From assembly GCF_000143415.4 (NCBI RefSeq), contig NW_003314265.1, forward strand, positions 3,344,443 to 3,408,442: DNA of 64,000 bases. Reading direction: 5' to 3'. The notes under the pieces are model-generated. The model was given only the letters and a program-made list of their open reading frames with translations, was not told where the DNA came from and did not search any database. Both the position numbers and the translations under genes were made by a program. Source of the stretch: Selaginella moellendorffii. Taxonomy: Eukaryota; Streptophyta; Lycopodiopsida; Selaginellales; Selaginellaceae. Shown here in pieces: positions 12,267 through 23,312 of this stretch. Every line of letters starts with the position of its first letter. Position 1 is the stretch's first letter.

Positions 12267-13189
12267 CCCATGGCAAATTCAATGAGTGGGCCTTGCTTGA
12301 GGCTGATGCAGTATAAGAGATCCTGAAATGCTAGGCACAAGTAGACGGTGCGTTGTTCGTCTAAGGAATCTGCATGTCTTTCCTTGTTGAGGAGCAAAAA
12401 ACCGTGTATATTTCACAGTTTCTATCTGAATAAGGTTTATCGTTGATCTCTCTGTGAGTTCTTTAGCTATGTTCTACTGACCGAAGCCACCCCGAGTCAT
12501 GGCATTGGAGGAACAGGGCGTTAACTAGGCGGCCTTTGCTGTCAAACTGTTAGTCTTGGATCGCGCTAAGCTTATGAAGAGGATGGTCCAATCACATCCC
12601 AAGCGAAGGCAGAAGATTCGATGTGTGGATTGCATGCCACCTGAACAAGTTACCATGTAAGCTGTTTGGGCTTCGTGTCTAGAACATGTTACAAGGGGCA
12701 TTTCTGAGGGCGAAAATGACATTGGAATGTTTTCCAGAACATTGGCTTAGCATGTAAAAGCAGCATGCCTCAGGAGATTTTCATGCGTTGAAGAGGAGCT
12801 ACGCCACTACATGCAGTTCTAAAACCAACTCAGGTTTCTACTAGTTTTGCTTGAGGACGTATTGAAGGATGATGGCAAGATGTAGGACCTAATGCTGTGA
12901 CCATATCGATTGAGTTGGCAAAGATCCATGTGACATCTTCAAACCTTTGGATCCCCGCACTGAAGGTAATATTGAACTTTGAAAAGAAAGAATGTTTTTT
13001 AGTGTGCCATTTCTCCATCTTTGCAAAGTAGCCACCTTACTATTCTTTTAGCATGGTTATTCTTGGACTTGGTCACGTCCTCATGCCACTTGCTAGATCA
13101 AGCAAAATATTTGATTAGGGGAGAGAGAGAGAGGTTTTGGTGTAATTGAGCTAACCTTTGTAAGCATGCTAAATAATTTTTAAAAAACA
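12267..13189. other. Upstream region of the PPR gene, no gene recognised
   Basis: It contains the presumed promoter of the minus-strand PPR gene. A plus-strand reading near 12500-12720 looks weakly coding (KRRQKIRCVDCMPPEQVTM) but is broken by stops and I do not recognise it. A short GA microsatellite lies near 13121-13133. No clear TATA box could be assigned. Confidence 0.4.
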
Positions 13190-16100
13190 GTTCAAAGATT
13201 CACATATAAGCACAATAGTTAGATCTTAGTTAGCAATACTAAGGAATTATAATTGCTAAAGTAAGCATTAATGACATCCTATTAATATTTCAAATCTAAA
13301 AGACCAATCCAAATCAAACCACAAATAATATTTAGCAATGTAAAAAGCAAGAAGCCATCAAAATAATAACTATTACAAAACAATGTCAACTATCCATTTT
13401 TTAAAATGGTAGATTCTTCTTCAATATGATTGTGCATCTCTATCAATGGGTCCATTACCAATAATAATCAAGTAAAACTTTTAACAAGGATAATTAATAT
13501 TATGAATATGATTATGGGTATCAAAAGTTATTTAGCATCCAATTCTTTTGGATATTCTTTCCTTTTTGCCACAATGGCAAGAGGTCTATATTGTTGGACA
13601 CTTTATTAATCTTCAGTCAAGCTAATTAAGAAATTGGTCTTTACATATGCACTTGGTCAAAGGAGCATAAGTATGGAATTTCTACGTGCTATAGCTAACT
13701 ATACTATACTTAGTAAAGAGTTCCCATCTGGTCATGTTTTGCACTAGCTAGTGACAAAAACCCTTGAATATTGAGATTAATCCTTTAATATTGTTAGATG
13801 ATAATTTACTATGTCTGTCAAACACCCTCGCTATCATGCCCTATATATTGATCCCATTTGGTCCCAATAACTATTTATGGAAAGTATATAAATTTGTTAA
13901 TTAGGCATATTTATCGAATGTAGAGATTGTCTTAAAAGTTGTTGGTTTTTGTTAGATTTGAGTTAAGGTTATATCGATCATATTGCACTTGTTATAAAGT
14001 GAGTTGCACTTTGCTATAAAAGATAGTTTCATGGCATATTAGCTTGGAGATCACCAATTAAGTATAGCTTCATTAGATTAATACAAATATGTTCTTCATT
14101 AACTCTTGCATTAAAAGTTTGACTTATAAATGTATTGAGGAAGATATTGTTAGTTATACTAAATTGATGCAAAACTTGTGATTATTCTTATATGGGATAT
14201 AGCTATATCTTTATTCAATTTTTTGGTTCTTTGAGTTCTAGTGTTCATTATTTTATTTATTAGGAGTTATCAAGGAAAGCATATTAGCTCATTAGCTCTA
14301 ATGTTTAATCTGATTCTTGCATATAGTAATAATTAAGAATGATTAATCATCATTTAGGATAACTAATTGTAGTACATGTGGTTTTAACCCTTTACCTTAT
14401 GGTGATTTACCATACAATAACCACAAAATGGAACATAAACCCATAGCTACATATTTAAGGGCAATGGAGCAAAATTTAAATTTTAAGGTTTTGGGCTATT
14501 AAATGAAGGGATGGAGCAAAACTCCCAAGCATACATCCAAAAAGTGAAGGAACTAAAGTATGGATGGACTCTCAAATGTATAGTGTAAATAGTAAAAGGA
14601 CAAAAGCATGGAGCAACATTGGAATAATCATAGAGCATTCAATATTCTAATGCTATGACCAACATACAAAATAGAGCCAAATGAAATTTGGCACTATTTT
14701 AGCATATTGGTGGTCTAATATGAGAATAAAAGTACTCCACTAGCTAGCATGGTATAGAATTTGGGATTAGACCCAAGCCAAATGCAAAACAAAGACAAGT
14801 ACAAAAGCAAAAGTTATATTATGCCTTAGGTTGATTAGCCATGCCCAACTTCACTATTATCTCTATTATACATTTGGAACCCCTTAATTCTATCCTTATG
14901 CTATATATGAGGATTCGTTTCTCAACTAGCTTAGGCATAGACTAATAAAGGGTTTAGCAATATCGAACTCTTGCCATAATAGCAATAAAAAAAAAATCTA
15001 AAAGGACTTGCCAATAGATAACTTTTGATATTTGCAATCACATTCACAACATTCTTCCCCCTTTAAAGAAGATTGACGTTCTCATTAATATATATTTTAG
15101 TTTAAACCATTGCCAAAGAAACAACTCCAAAAAAAGTTTATGGTGTTCACATTTTATGAGAAATGCACCAATTTAAATGAGTTAAAGGGATAACCTTTTG
15201 TCCAACACATATGTGCTACAACTTAGACACCTTTTAGTTGTTACCAACAAGGAAATAACTAATAGAATTAGTCATCCTTGCTAGTCTGGATGTCATCTAA
15301 TTTACAAAACATAATATACCCTTGCTATAGGTGATATAGAGAGAGAAGTCAAAAGCCTTAACCTTCATAAATAAAAAAATTAAATCTGTCAGTAAGGTTT
15401 AGATAGAATTCTATAAACAAGCAGTTAGAATTGTTTATATGGCTATGCCCTTTAAACAAAATTAGGAACATTGAAATAGAGGCAGGTGATGTGATCAATT
15501 GATAATAGTTATCTTATGACTAGAGATTTCACCATGCATATAAAGTGCCAAAACTAACCTGCCTATACTAGCCTAACCCAAAGATCAATAAATGGACAAT
15601 ATCAAAATCATAGATAAAGATATTTTAGAGAAAATAATTTATCAATGAATAAATTGTATATTAAAGCACAAAAGTATTCCAATAAAATATTATCTTATAA
15701 AACAAGATTATAAGATAGGAACCACCAAGATCATTATAGTGTGAAGACATAGGATTAGCCATCTAATAAACATCAAATAGCAAAGATACCATCAAGAAAA
15801 CTTAATAATAAATTTCAACTATCAAAGATTATATTGTTTTATCACTAGGGTGATGATACAATAACATATAAAAACCACTAAAACCCTTGTGTTCTTGTAA
15901 AAAACACCAATTAGACATTGATAGCATGTTAAACAACTTATAAAAGACAACTTAAAAAACATAAAGTATCATTGAGTAATAAAAAAAAATGCTCATGAAT
16001 GTACCACCTAAAGGAAATAATATTCTAATCTAACAAAACCAACTTGAGCAACAATCAACAAAACAAAATGAATATAATAAAAACAATAAACACACATTCA

Positions 16101-16910
16101 TATGAATTATCACACTAGTGAGTCTAAAGAGATCTTAGTCATCAATACTAAAGAACCATAGTTGCTAAAGTAAACATCAGTAACATCCTACTACTAACTC
16201 AAACCCAAGAGATTAATCCAGAGCAATTCACAAAGAACTGTGGTTATGTAGAAAGCAAAATAAAATGATCAAGATAATAATTAACTATCATGAAAGATCA
16301 CTAATCATCCCATCAATAAAAAAACACATAATCATCTTTGAAGAAATAATCCACCATCCTGAAAAATGGCAAACCATCTAACATCAACAATAATCATGTA
16401 AAACCTCTAACAAAGATAATTAACTATCCTAAATGATAGTCAATTATCACCAATGATTACTAGATGTGAGAACCAACTTGATTTACAGAATTAATGAGTT
16501 ACAATGCTTTCCTTGAGAACTCCTAACAAATAAAAAATTGAGTACATAAACCACCAAAAACTTGAAAAATCTATATCTAAATCTTGTATAATAACACCCA
16601 TAAGTCTTGTATCATTCAACTTCAATGCAAAAAAATAAATCATGGTATACCCCACAATAACCATCTCAGCACATCTATAAGACAAACTTAATAATGAAAA
16701 GTTAATGAAGAATATATTTACATTAATCCAAAAACTAAGCACAATGAAACTATGCTTAATAATTTATTGTGAATGTGATTGCGAGTATCAAATGTTATAT
16801 GTCAATAAATCTTTTTGGATATTTTTTCTTTACTACTATGATGGTAAGAAATCGGTATTGTTGGATATTTTATCAATCCCTCTTGTGCTAGTGGAGTTAA
16901 TTAGGCATTT
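13190..16910. mobile_element. Scrambled cluster of family A fragments
   Basis: Segments alternate in orientation. 13190-13497 is minus interior. 13498 to about 13945 is a plus-oriented LTR part. About 13946-14367 is plus interior. 14368-15051 is a minus-oriented LTR followed by the complement of a polypurine tract (TTCTTCCCCCTTT). 15052-16763 is minus interior, matching 47115-48250. 16764 to about 16910 begins another plus LTR (TGTGAATGTGATTGCGAG). All copies are diverged and non-coding. The pattern fits repeated insertion of family A into itself, later eroded. Confidence 0.7.
14368..15051 (-). mobile_element. Family A 3' LTR, diverged
   Basis: It begins TGTAGTACATGTGG and ends in CACATTCACAACA on the plus strand, the family A LTR termini. 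It is shorter than the 1.1-kb copies. The purine tract on the minus strand beside 15052 shows that the rest of the element lies to the right. Confidence 0.75.
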
Positions 16911-18297
16911 CGAGTGGGGTTGGGTAGTTTTTGAGCTGAGCTCAAGTTAATAAAAGTTAATGAAAGTCAATATAGTCCAGCATACAAAAGTTGATGTTGA
17001 AATGATTGGTTCAGAATGAACCAACAATTTTATTTAAAACTTAAGACATATTTTTGGTCCAAGAAAAAGTTAAATAATATATATTCAATAAGAAAATAAG
17101 TATCATGAGTCAAAGAAGAAACTCTATAATACCACTAAAAAATTTGACTAAAAGAAAAACTAAACTTAGTCTTCCTCGGCATCCACATCTATAAAGGGAG
17201 GAGTTTATATAGTATTATGCTCTCTAACTGTGGGCTCTTGTTGTATATAAGCTTTTGCCATTGCTTTTGCATAATATGGCAAATTATAGCCCACGTTATT
17301 GATCCACCTAATATACACAACCATGATGGAATTACTATAATGAGAAATTTATACTTTAGTATCACCTATTATGAAATGTCCTAAGAACACCTTCAAATGC
17401 ACTCTCCTTCTCTAGTGCAAAAACTACATGGCCAAGCACCATCGAACCAAAATTTGCTGTAGCGTCAAGCATAATCCCTTTAAGAGGACAAAATAGCTCT
17501 AGGAGGATTTACATGGCCTTTGGTGAATAGTGTCGATAGCCAGGGAACTCTATATGATGGTCCTCGTCGATGACATTCGGGATGATGTTTGTTGAGCTAT
17601 CATATCTTGGCAATGCCAAACCTACACACTCATCAGCTCATGTAATACTGTGATGGCAAGAGTAGTAGTAAAGAGCATGGTAGTTCTATGCTAAAACCTA
17701 CAATGAAAAGAGGCAATTAATTTAATATATGAAAAACAAGGAAATGCAAACCTTTTGGATTCAGCCACTTGTTCTTTTTGTTTAGACTGGGATGTTTGAG
17801 AGTAGGCAACCCAATGCAAACTCAACCAATCTAGAGTTATCATTCTTTGCCATTGTTGCAAAAAGACCTCCCCAAAATAAAGAATAGGGAAAAATGACTA
17901 GCATAATGCCCTCATATCGCAACACCTTGGATGCCACATCCACTGCTTGAGAAATATAGTCTGGTCAAAGGATGTTTCAAGATGGAGTGTTGCCTTGTAA
18001 AGGTGGTAACCCATTAGGCAAGTCGAAGAATGCGAAGTTGATGCCAAAGGTATTGTTCATTCCCAATCCTTGCATCCATCTATAAAACATAAAAGACTCT
18101 TGGCTCACATCGTTGGAAAGCTAAAAGTAGTACCCAATAACTATTTCCACGTTGCCAACACTTCCTGTAGGAGAAAGAAGGCAAACCTAAATAGTGTTCA
18201 AAATTGGGAAATATTAAAGTTAATACATGTTTTTTTTCACACCTGTTTGTGTGAAGCTATTGAAGATAACTCATGGAGGTCATCCTCTGTAGCAATG
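16911..18297. other. No gene recognised
   Basis: AT-rich to mixed sequence with only short broken frames. I see no catalytic motif, LTR pair or RNA gene. It may be host intergenic DNA or old TE sequence. Confidence 0.35.
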
Positions 18298-18302
18298 GGG
18301 AG

Positions 18303-18465
18303 TGTAGCGCATGTGATTATGGGATGAGATTTGGATATACTGTCACCGTGGATCCTTGGAACCTTGAGGGATAAATAGGGATAAAATAGCCATTAAAGGC
18401 TCTCTCATTAAGCAATTGCCCCTTTTTTTAGTTGGCTTAAGAGGAGAGAGATAAGGTGCGTTACA
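18303..18465 (+). repeat. TRIM 5' LTR
   Basis: It starts TGTAGCGC and ends TTACA. The 3' two-thirds match the other LTR well; the first 50 bp have diverged. Confidence 0.75.
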
Positions 18466-18723
18466 TGTGGTATCGAAGCAAATGGCACAGGTTTGATTCC
18501 CATTGATTAGTAGCTACTTAAAAATATAATATACCCTTGAGCAAGATATATTCCTACCCCTAAATTTGAAATCGTATGTATTGGACATCCATGCGTACAT
18601 CTTTCCTCTTATGTGAAGTATCCACGGACAAAGGTATCCACTGTAGGACTGCGATATGGGTGGATGACTAGTTGCTTCACATGGAATAGCTAGTTTATAC
18701 AATGGAAGGATTGATAGATTAAG

Positions 18724-18888
18724 TGCGAAAATGGAGGTGTTAGTTCCCTTTGGCTCAATAGGGGTTGTTGTTGGATCCTTTGAACTTTAGGGGATAAATG
18801 GGCATAAAATAGCCACTAAGGGCTCTCTCATAAAGCAATTGCCCTTTTTCCTAGTTGGCTTAAGGGGAGAGAGATAAAGTGCGTTACA
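18724..18888 (+). repeat. TRIM 3' LTR
   Basis: The right end TTACA is exact and is followed by the TSD GGGAG. The left boundary (TGCGAAAATGG) is placed by length and the preceding purine run, and is uncertain by several bases. Confidence 0.7.
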
Positions 18889-18893
18889 GGGAG

Positions 18894-19907
18894 GGATGGA
18901 AAGAATGCATTTGTACGTCAGCGTATAGAGTGTTAGCTGGTTTCTTTGACATCTACAACCAAATTACAATAAGCAAGGTCATTGGAAATCAAGTTCTTAC
19001 TCTCTTGGATATCCTTACTATGAAGTTACCTTCATATATTTCAAGCAGTCGGGGTTGGACGAGCAATGGCAGTAGGATCTGGGGAATGAGTAATTGTTGT
19101 AGGATGAGATGGGGTAGGAGAGTTTTCAACCGGGTTCTCCATTTGTTCCTCTTTGGTCTGCTCAATATGAATCTCATCCCTATATTGAGGCATCTCCACT
19201 CCCTCCAAAAGTGCCTCTACAATAGGAAGTTTTACTCATCAAACCTAAATGGCACTCTAGGTAAAGATTGAGCTCAAAAGGTGATGATGGCATTTGCTTC
19301 CACAACTCCAAATACCATGGATAAAGTTCTCACTCTCACGCAATGGGACAATGAAACTCTAGTTTATATATGCCAAGCTTCTTCCCACTAGTTAAGAGCT
19401 TGAGAAAAACACTTGTTGTGTACATGAGAGCACCTGGGCAATGATTTAAATACCTTCAAAAGAGCTATGATTAAATAACCAAGTCAATGTCTTGCAATAT
19501 ACTTATATGCCATATAACACGAGAAAAATGGTTGGCCTGGTTAGTTCTTGAAATCCATGGAGCTTGAGCTACCATCAGGAAGCCATCCATACCCAAGCTC
19601 TTAAAGGGAAGCTCAGACATATTCTGGAAGTGTTATGTTAGTGTAGGCACTAATAAGGAACTTTGTATTCCAGCGGCCACCAAAGTGCCTGAGGTGGAGT
19701 TTGGGCCCACTTCATATTTTTTCTTTTTCTTTAAAAGAAAATAGTACCACCTAAAAAAGTTGTTGGAGCTAAGAAGACACAAAAAGTTGAATTTAACACT
19801 GATGAAGATATTATAATTGATATGTCCATTGGCATATCAATAGAGACGCAATTGCTTAAAGATCCACCGCCTCCACCACCATCACCTCTGCCATCACCAC
19901 CTCCACC
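18894..19907 (+). other. Unrecognised region with proline-rich reading frame at the gap
   Basis: Most of this stretch has only broken frames. From about 19741 to the gap a plus frame reads VPPKKVVGAKKTQKVEF and later ETQLLKDPPPPPPSPLPSPPP. It ends in a CCACCA-rich repeat that abuts the Ns. It may be the edge of a TE or host gene; the gap prevents a call. Near 19680-19700 there is a half-copy of the stem sequence of the hairpin at 21031-21132. Confidence 0.35.
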
Positions 19908-20007
19908 NNNNNNNNNNNNNNNNNNNNNNNNNNNNNNNNNNNNNNNNNNNNNNNNNNNNNNNNNNNNNNNNNNNNNNNNNNNNNNNNNNNNNNNNNNNNN
20001 NNNNNNN
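19908..20007. other. Assembly gap (100 N)
   Basis: Exactly 100 N, the usual placeholder for a gap of unknown size. It begins inside a CCA/CCACCT simple repeat, a plausible cause of the break. The two sides need not be adjacent in the genome. Confidence 0.99.
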
Positions 20008-20660
20008 GTAACTTCGCGTATCAAAAGTTATCTATCGGCTAGTCCTATCAGATATTCTTCCCTTACTGCCATGACGGCAAGAGGTTAGTATTGCTAAACC
20101 CTTTATCAGTCCCTCTTATGCTACTAGAATTAACTAGGCATTTCAAGTGTACTTAGACCAGACGAGCATACGGACGGAAATCCTACATGCTATTATCTAA
20201 GCATATTTAGCTTGGTAAGGAGTTCCTATCTCATTGTGTTTTGCTAATGACAAGAACCCTTGTGTATTGAGACTAATCTCTCAATATTGTTAAATGATAA
20301 CTTACCATGTCTACCAAACACCCTCATTATTATGCCCTTTGTGTTAGTCTCATTTTGGTCCCAATTACTATTTATCAAAAGTGTCTAGATTTGCTCATTT
20401 GGCATATCTACAGAATGTAGAGATTGTCCTGAATGCAATGGTGTTCGTCCCATGTCTAAATTTACAATTTAGAGACATTCTAAATTTAGTAAATTTCAAG
20501 TTTGTCTTAGAGACTAACTCCTAGTACTAAGGGAGGCTTGGGGTAAAAGCCCAAAGCGTGTGTTCCTCAAGGAAAGGGGGGTTCCAAATGTATAGTAGGG
20601 ATAGTGGGTAGGTCAGGCATGGCCGACCAACCTGAGGTAAAGTCTAACTCCTGCTTACGT
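20008..20660 (+). mobile_element. Family A LTR, truncated by gap and at 3' side
   Basis: Starting inside the LTR (GTAACTTCGCGTATCAAAAG), it follows the family A LTR in plus orientation through the GTCTAGATTTGCTCATTTGG block to a part resembling 46500-46480 reversed. It stops near 20660, before the LTR end. Confidence 0.7.
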
Positions 20661-21030
20661 GTCAACATCTTCAGATTCCACTTTGCCATCTTAAGCAGAG
20701 TCACTATGTGTGCTTAGCTTATGACCTCAACATGGCTATTTATACCTTTTTCACAAAGGTTGGATTTGGGTATACTGCTGGATCATTTATTATATCATCA
20801 TCATTCCCCGGAACAAATCACATAGATATAGTCACTCGCAAGATCAAGCAGACTTGGGATCAAATATAGCAGAGGAAATCTCAAGAGTTTGATACTTTAA
20901 TAGTGTGCTACAAAGAGACACAAGCCTTTGTAGGCTGGATGTTCTTCATTATTGATGGAAACCACTAGTGGCTAGTGTTTTGGATGGCTTCCATATTTTT
21001 TCTTGTTGCTTCTGTCATCTTCTGTCGCTA
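20661..21030. other. No gene recognised
   Basis: Mixed-composition sequence between the truncated LTR and the hairpin. No frame, repeat or RNA gene identified. Confidence 0.35.
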
Positions 21031-21132
21031 GCCTAAGCTCAACCTTGGGCACTTTGGCCCCCTGATAGGCCGAGGTTATTCAAATAACCTCAACCACTTG
21101 GGCAGCCAAAGTGCCCGAGGTCGAGCTTGGGC
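21031..21132. repeat. Imperfect inverted repeat with nested palindrome
   Basis: Arm 21031-21058 pairs with 21105-21132 over 28 bp with three mismatches; both arms share GGGCACTTTGGC or its complement. Inside the loop GAGGTTATT (21072-21080) pairs with AATAACCTC (21083-21091). It could form a double hairpin. A related half-arm occurs near 19680-19700. Confidence 0.7.
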
Positions 21133-21144
21133 TAACTACCTAAT

Positions 21145-21440
21145 TCACCCTTGGTGGCATTGTTCCTTCTTGATCTCTTGATCATGCTTAATCTCTTGAT
21201 CATGCTAGATCTCTTGCACTCTCTCACTCTCAATCTCAACTCGTGTTCACACTCACATGCTCGATCTCCCATACTCTCCCGCATTCGATCTCTCGCACTT
21301 GCGCGCTCAATCTCTCACACTCACGTGCTCCACACTCAATCTCTTGATCTCTTACGCACTCAATCCCTCAATCTCTTGCACGCTCAATCGCTCGATCTCT
21401 CATGCACTCAATCTCTTGATCTCTTATGTGCTCCAGTGCA
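21145..21440. repeat. CTC-rich minisatellite
   Basis: Degenerate tandem units built on CACTCAATCTCT and GATCTCT, about 12-15 bp each. Open frames across it are artefacts of the periodicity. Two CCCTAA telomere-like units just after it (about 21448-21460) are too few to mean a telomere. Confidence 0.75.
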
Positions 21441-21480
21441 AACAGTTACCCTAACCCTAATCCTGATGACCCCTCGACCT

Positions 21481-22477
21481 ATTCTCAAACTTTAAATAGG
21501 TAAAGCAGCCGACTCATTCTGGACATTCATTCTGAATAACCTAAATCTCAACCATCACAATATCTTCAATCTTATTTTATCTTATCATTATTATTATATG
21601 TGAATTATGCTTCTTTATTTTGTATATTTTAATGATGATATAACTAGCACCTATCAATGTTTTTGTTATTAGAGATATGATATTATTTTTTCCAAATTAT
21701 CTAGAAAGGATGCATTCTCATCAATATTTTGTACATATTTTGGAATCATTATAAGAACTTTAAAGAGTATAAAAAGACAAATTTTAATATGTTGTACTAT
21801 ATTCATCTATGAATGGATGAATCCTCATCTAGAAATTTATTTTGTGTTGTATTAAATCCTAAATAATAGGGACGTGCTTTAAATGTCATTGAGCAATGTT
21901 CACAATTATGGGTTATGAGTTGTACTACAAAACAAATCTGTCATTGAAGAATAAGATTTGACACTTAAGATTTGACAACTTGACATATCACATGTGCTGA
22001 CAGTTAAATTGGATCTTTTAAATTGACATGTTATAGTAGAATGTCATTACTAATATCATTATTGACTATCAAACTTCACATACTGAAATTCCTTCTTTGA
22101 ATTTATGTGTATACATGCATCAGATATCATAATAGATAACAGTAATATCAATATTGTCACACTTGCACATGTTAAATTTGCTATAGAATTTAAATTCATT
22201 TTGTAATTCTTCTTATTGCTCTATGTAAATTTCAATTATGTTTCACTATGGATTTTTACAGATAGCATAAAATGAGAAAATTCCAAAACCTATTAAGAAG
22301 GATAGAGAGGTCTTTATTTTCAATATCACCCACATTTTTCATTCTCTCAAAGTATTGTTTCCAAATGTTTTTTATATTGGCATTTTGATCTTCATCTTGG
22401 CTCTATTTCTTTAGAGGTTGTGATTCACAATGACACCAGTATAGTTGCATGCTTAGAGTTTCTTTTTCTCAGTGTAG
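21481..22477. other. AT-rich, no gene recognised
   Basis: No open frame above background, no LTR pair, no RNA gene. It forms the left flank of the Cassandra-like element. Confidence 0.4.
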
Positions 22478-22482
22478 GCAAG
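22478..22482. repeat. TSD GCAAG, left copy
   Basis: Identical to 23078-23082 and directly abutting the element ends. Confidence 0.92.
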
Positions 22483-22499
22483 TGTAAACTCCTAAGTTT

Positions 22500-22570
22500 G
22501 GACTTCCCAAGAGGTCACCCAGCCCAGTACTATTCAAACCCAAAGACGCTTAACTCCAAGTATCCCAAGA
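22500..22570 (-). ncRNA. 5S rRNA-like segment, TRIM 3' LTR
   Basis: On minus it reads GAGTTAAGCGTCTTTGGG then CTGGGCTGGGTGACCTCTTG, matching the 5S rRNA pattern AGTTAAGCGTGCTTGGGC then GGATGGGTGACCTCCTGGGA. These cover the internal Pol III control region (A box to C box). It is a 5S-derived part of the LTR, not a standard 5S gene. Confidence 0.82.
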
Positions 22571-22900
22571 CCCTTAACCAATTAGAAAAAGGGGTGCACT
22601 CTTTTTTATGGGCCATTTCCCTTTATATTTGAACCTCTATGGATCGTCTTTCGAGTCGTTCCCTTTGGTTGCTTATAATCCACCACACTTCTCTGCAAGT
22701 TCACGCCCTCGTGAATGGAAGCTGAGAGCCACAGCTCTCCCGAGAGCCCCACTCTCTTGACACCCTACCTCTCGGATCGAGCCCAGCGGGAGCAAACTGG
22801 ACTAGCCAAATGTCAATCAACATGTGGTGTGATTCCTCTAAGCCAACCAACAGAGTCGGACCTGAGACTTCTCTGATACCAAATGTAAGCTCCTAAGTTT

Positions 22901-22970
22901 GGACTTCCAGGAGGTCACCCAGCCCAGTACTATTCAAACCCAAGGACACTTAACTCCAAATATCCCAAGA
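22901..22970 (-). ncRNA. 5S rRNA-like segment, TRIM 5' LTR
   Basis: Second copy, in the LTR beside the primer site. On minus it reads GAGTTAAGTGTCCTTGGG and CTGGGCTGGGTGACCTCCTG, keeping A-box and C-box similarity to 5S rRNA. It could be transcribed by Pol III, as reported for Cassandra elements; transcription here is not shown. Confidence 0.82.
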
Positions 22971-23082
22971 CCCTTAACCAATTGGAAAAGGGGGTGCATT
23001 CTTTTTCATAGGCCCTTTCCCTTTATATTTGAACCCCTATGGATCATCTCTCAAGTCGTTCCCTTTGGTTGCTTACAGCAAG

Positions 23083-23312
23083 GGTGGATAGTAATGGGAT
23101 TTATAGAATTCCAAGTTGAAGGAGATTCGAATTTTGGGATCTCCAGTCAAAGTGCACTCTAGCTAAAGTGAACGTGAAGCAAGAGTCAGTCATTATCCTC
23201 TTGTTCTCTTTTAGTTCAAGTAGAAAAGTTATGCTAGTGTTGGGTTGAATTCACTAGCTCCAGCTCCATCTTTAGCAATATTCAAAGTTGTTAGCAATAC
23301 TTTCCAATTTTT
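23083..23312. other. Short spacer, no gene
   Basis: Sequence between the TRIM and the family B solo LTR. Nothing recognised; it ends in the T-run that serves as the TSD of the next element. Confidence 0.4.

Larger units (their letters stand above)
18303..18888 (+). mobile_element. TRIM (miniature LTR retrotransposon)
   Basis: Two direct repeats, 18303-18465 and about 18724-18888, share the block from GGATCCTT through GCTCTCTCAT and AAGCAATTGCCC to GTGCGTTACA. They enclose about 258 bp with no coding capacity. Just after the first repeat comes TGGTATCGAAGC, close to the initiator-Met tRNA primer site TGGTATCAGAGC, which sets plus orientation. A purine-rich run precedes the second repeat. A 5-bp TSD, GGGAG, lies at 18298-18302 and 18889-18893. 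At 586 bp it can move only with enzymes supplied in trans. Confidence 0.85.
22483..23077 (-). mobile_element. Cassandra-like TRIM with 5S rRNA-like LTRs
   Basis: Two direct repeats (22483-22677 and 22884-23077, about 195 bp) with ends TGTAAGC/GCTTACA enclose 206 bp of non-coding DNA and are flanked by a perfect TSD, GCAAG. Beside the right repeat the minus strand reads TTTGGTATCAGAGAAGTC, a near-perfect initiator-Met tRNA primer site, so the element runs on minus. Each LTR carries a segment matching the 3' half of plant 5S rRNA in the same orientation. LTRs with a 5S sequence and no coding region define the Cassandra group of vascular plants. The element depends on other elements for reverse transcription. 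Confidence 0.9.

Noticed and set aside
9531-12282. Several long frames on the plus strand and in other minus frames across the PPR gene (for example 9840-10778 and 10791-11585 plus)
   Set aside because: They are antisense or shifted shadows of a GC-rich repeat gene; the minus 9291-12266 frame alone shows PPR motifs.
19731-20088. Frames spanning the N gap
   Set aside because: Translation through unknown bases is meaningless; only the proline-rich part before the gap is real sequence.
21448-21460. Telomere-like CCCTAA units
   Set aside because: Only about two units, not the plant CCCTAAA repeat in array form.
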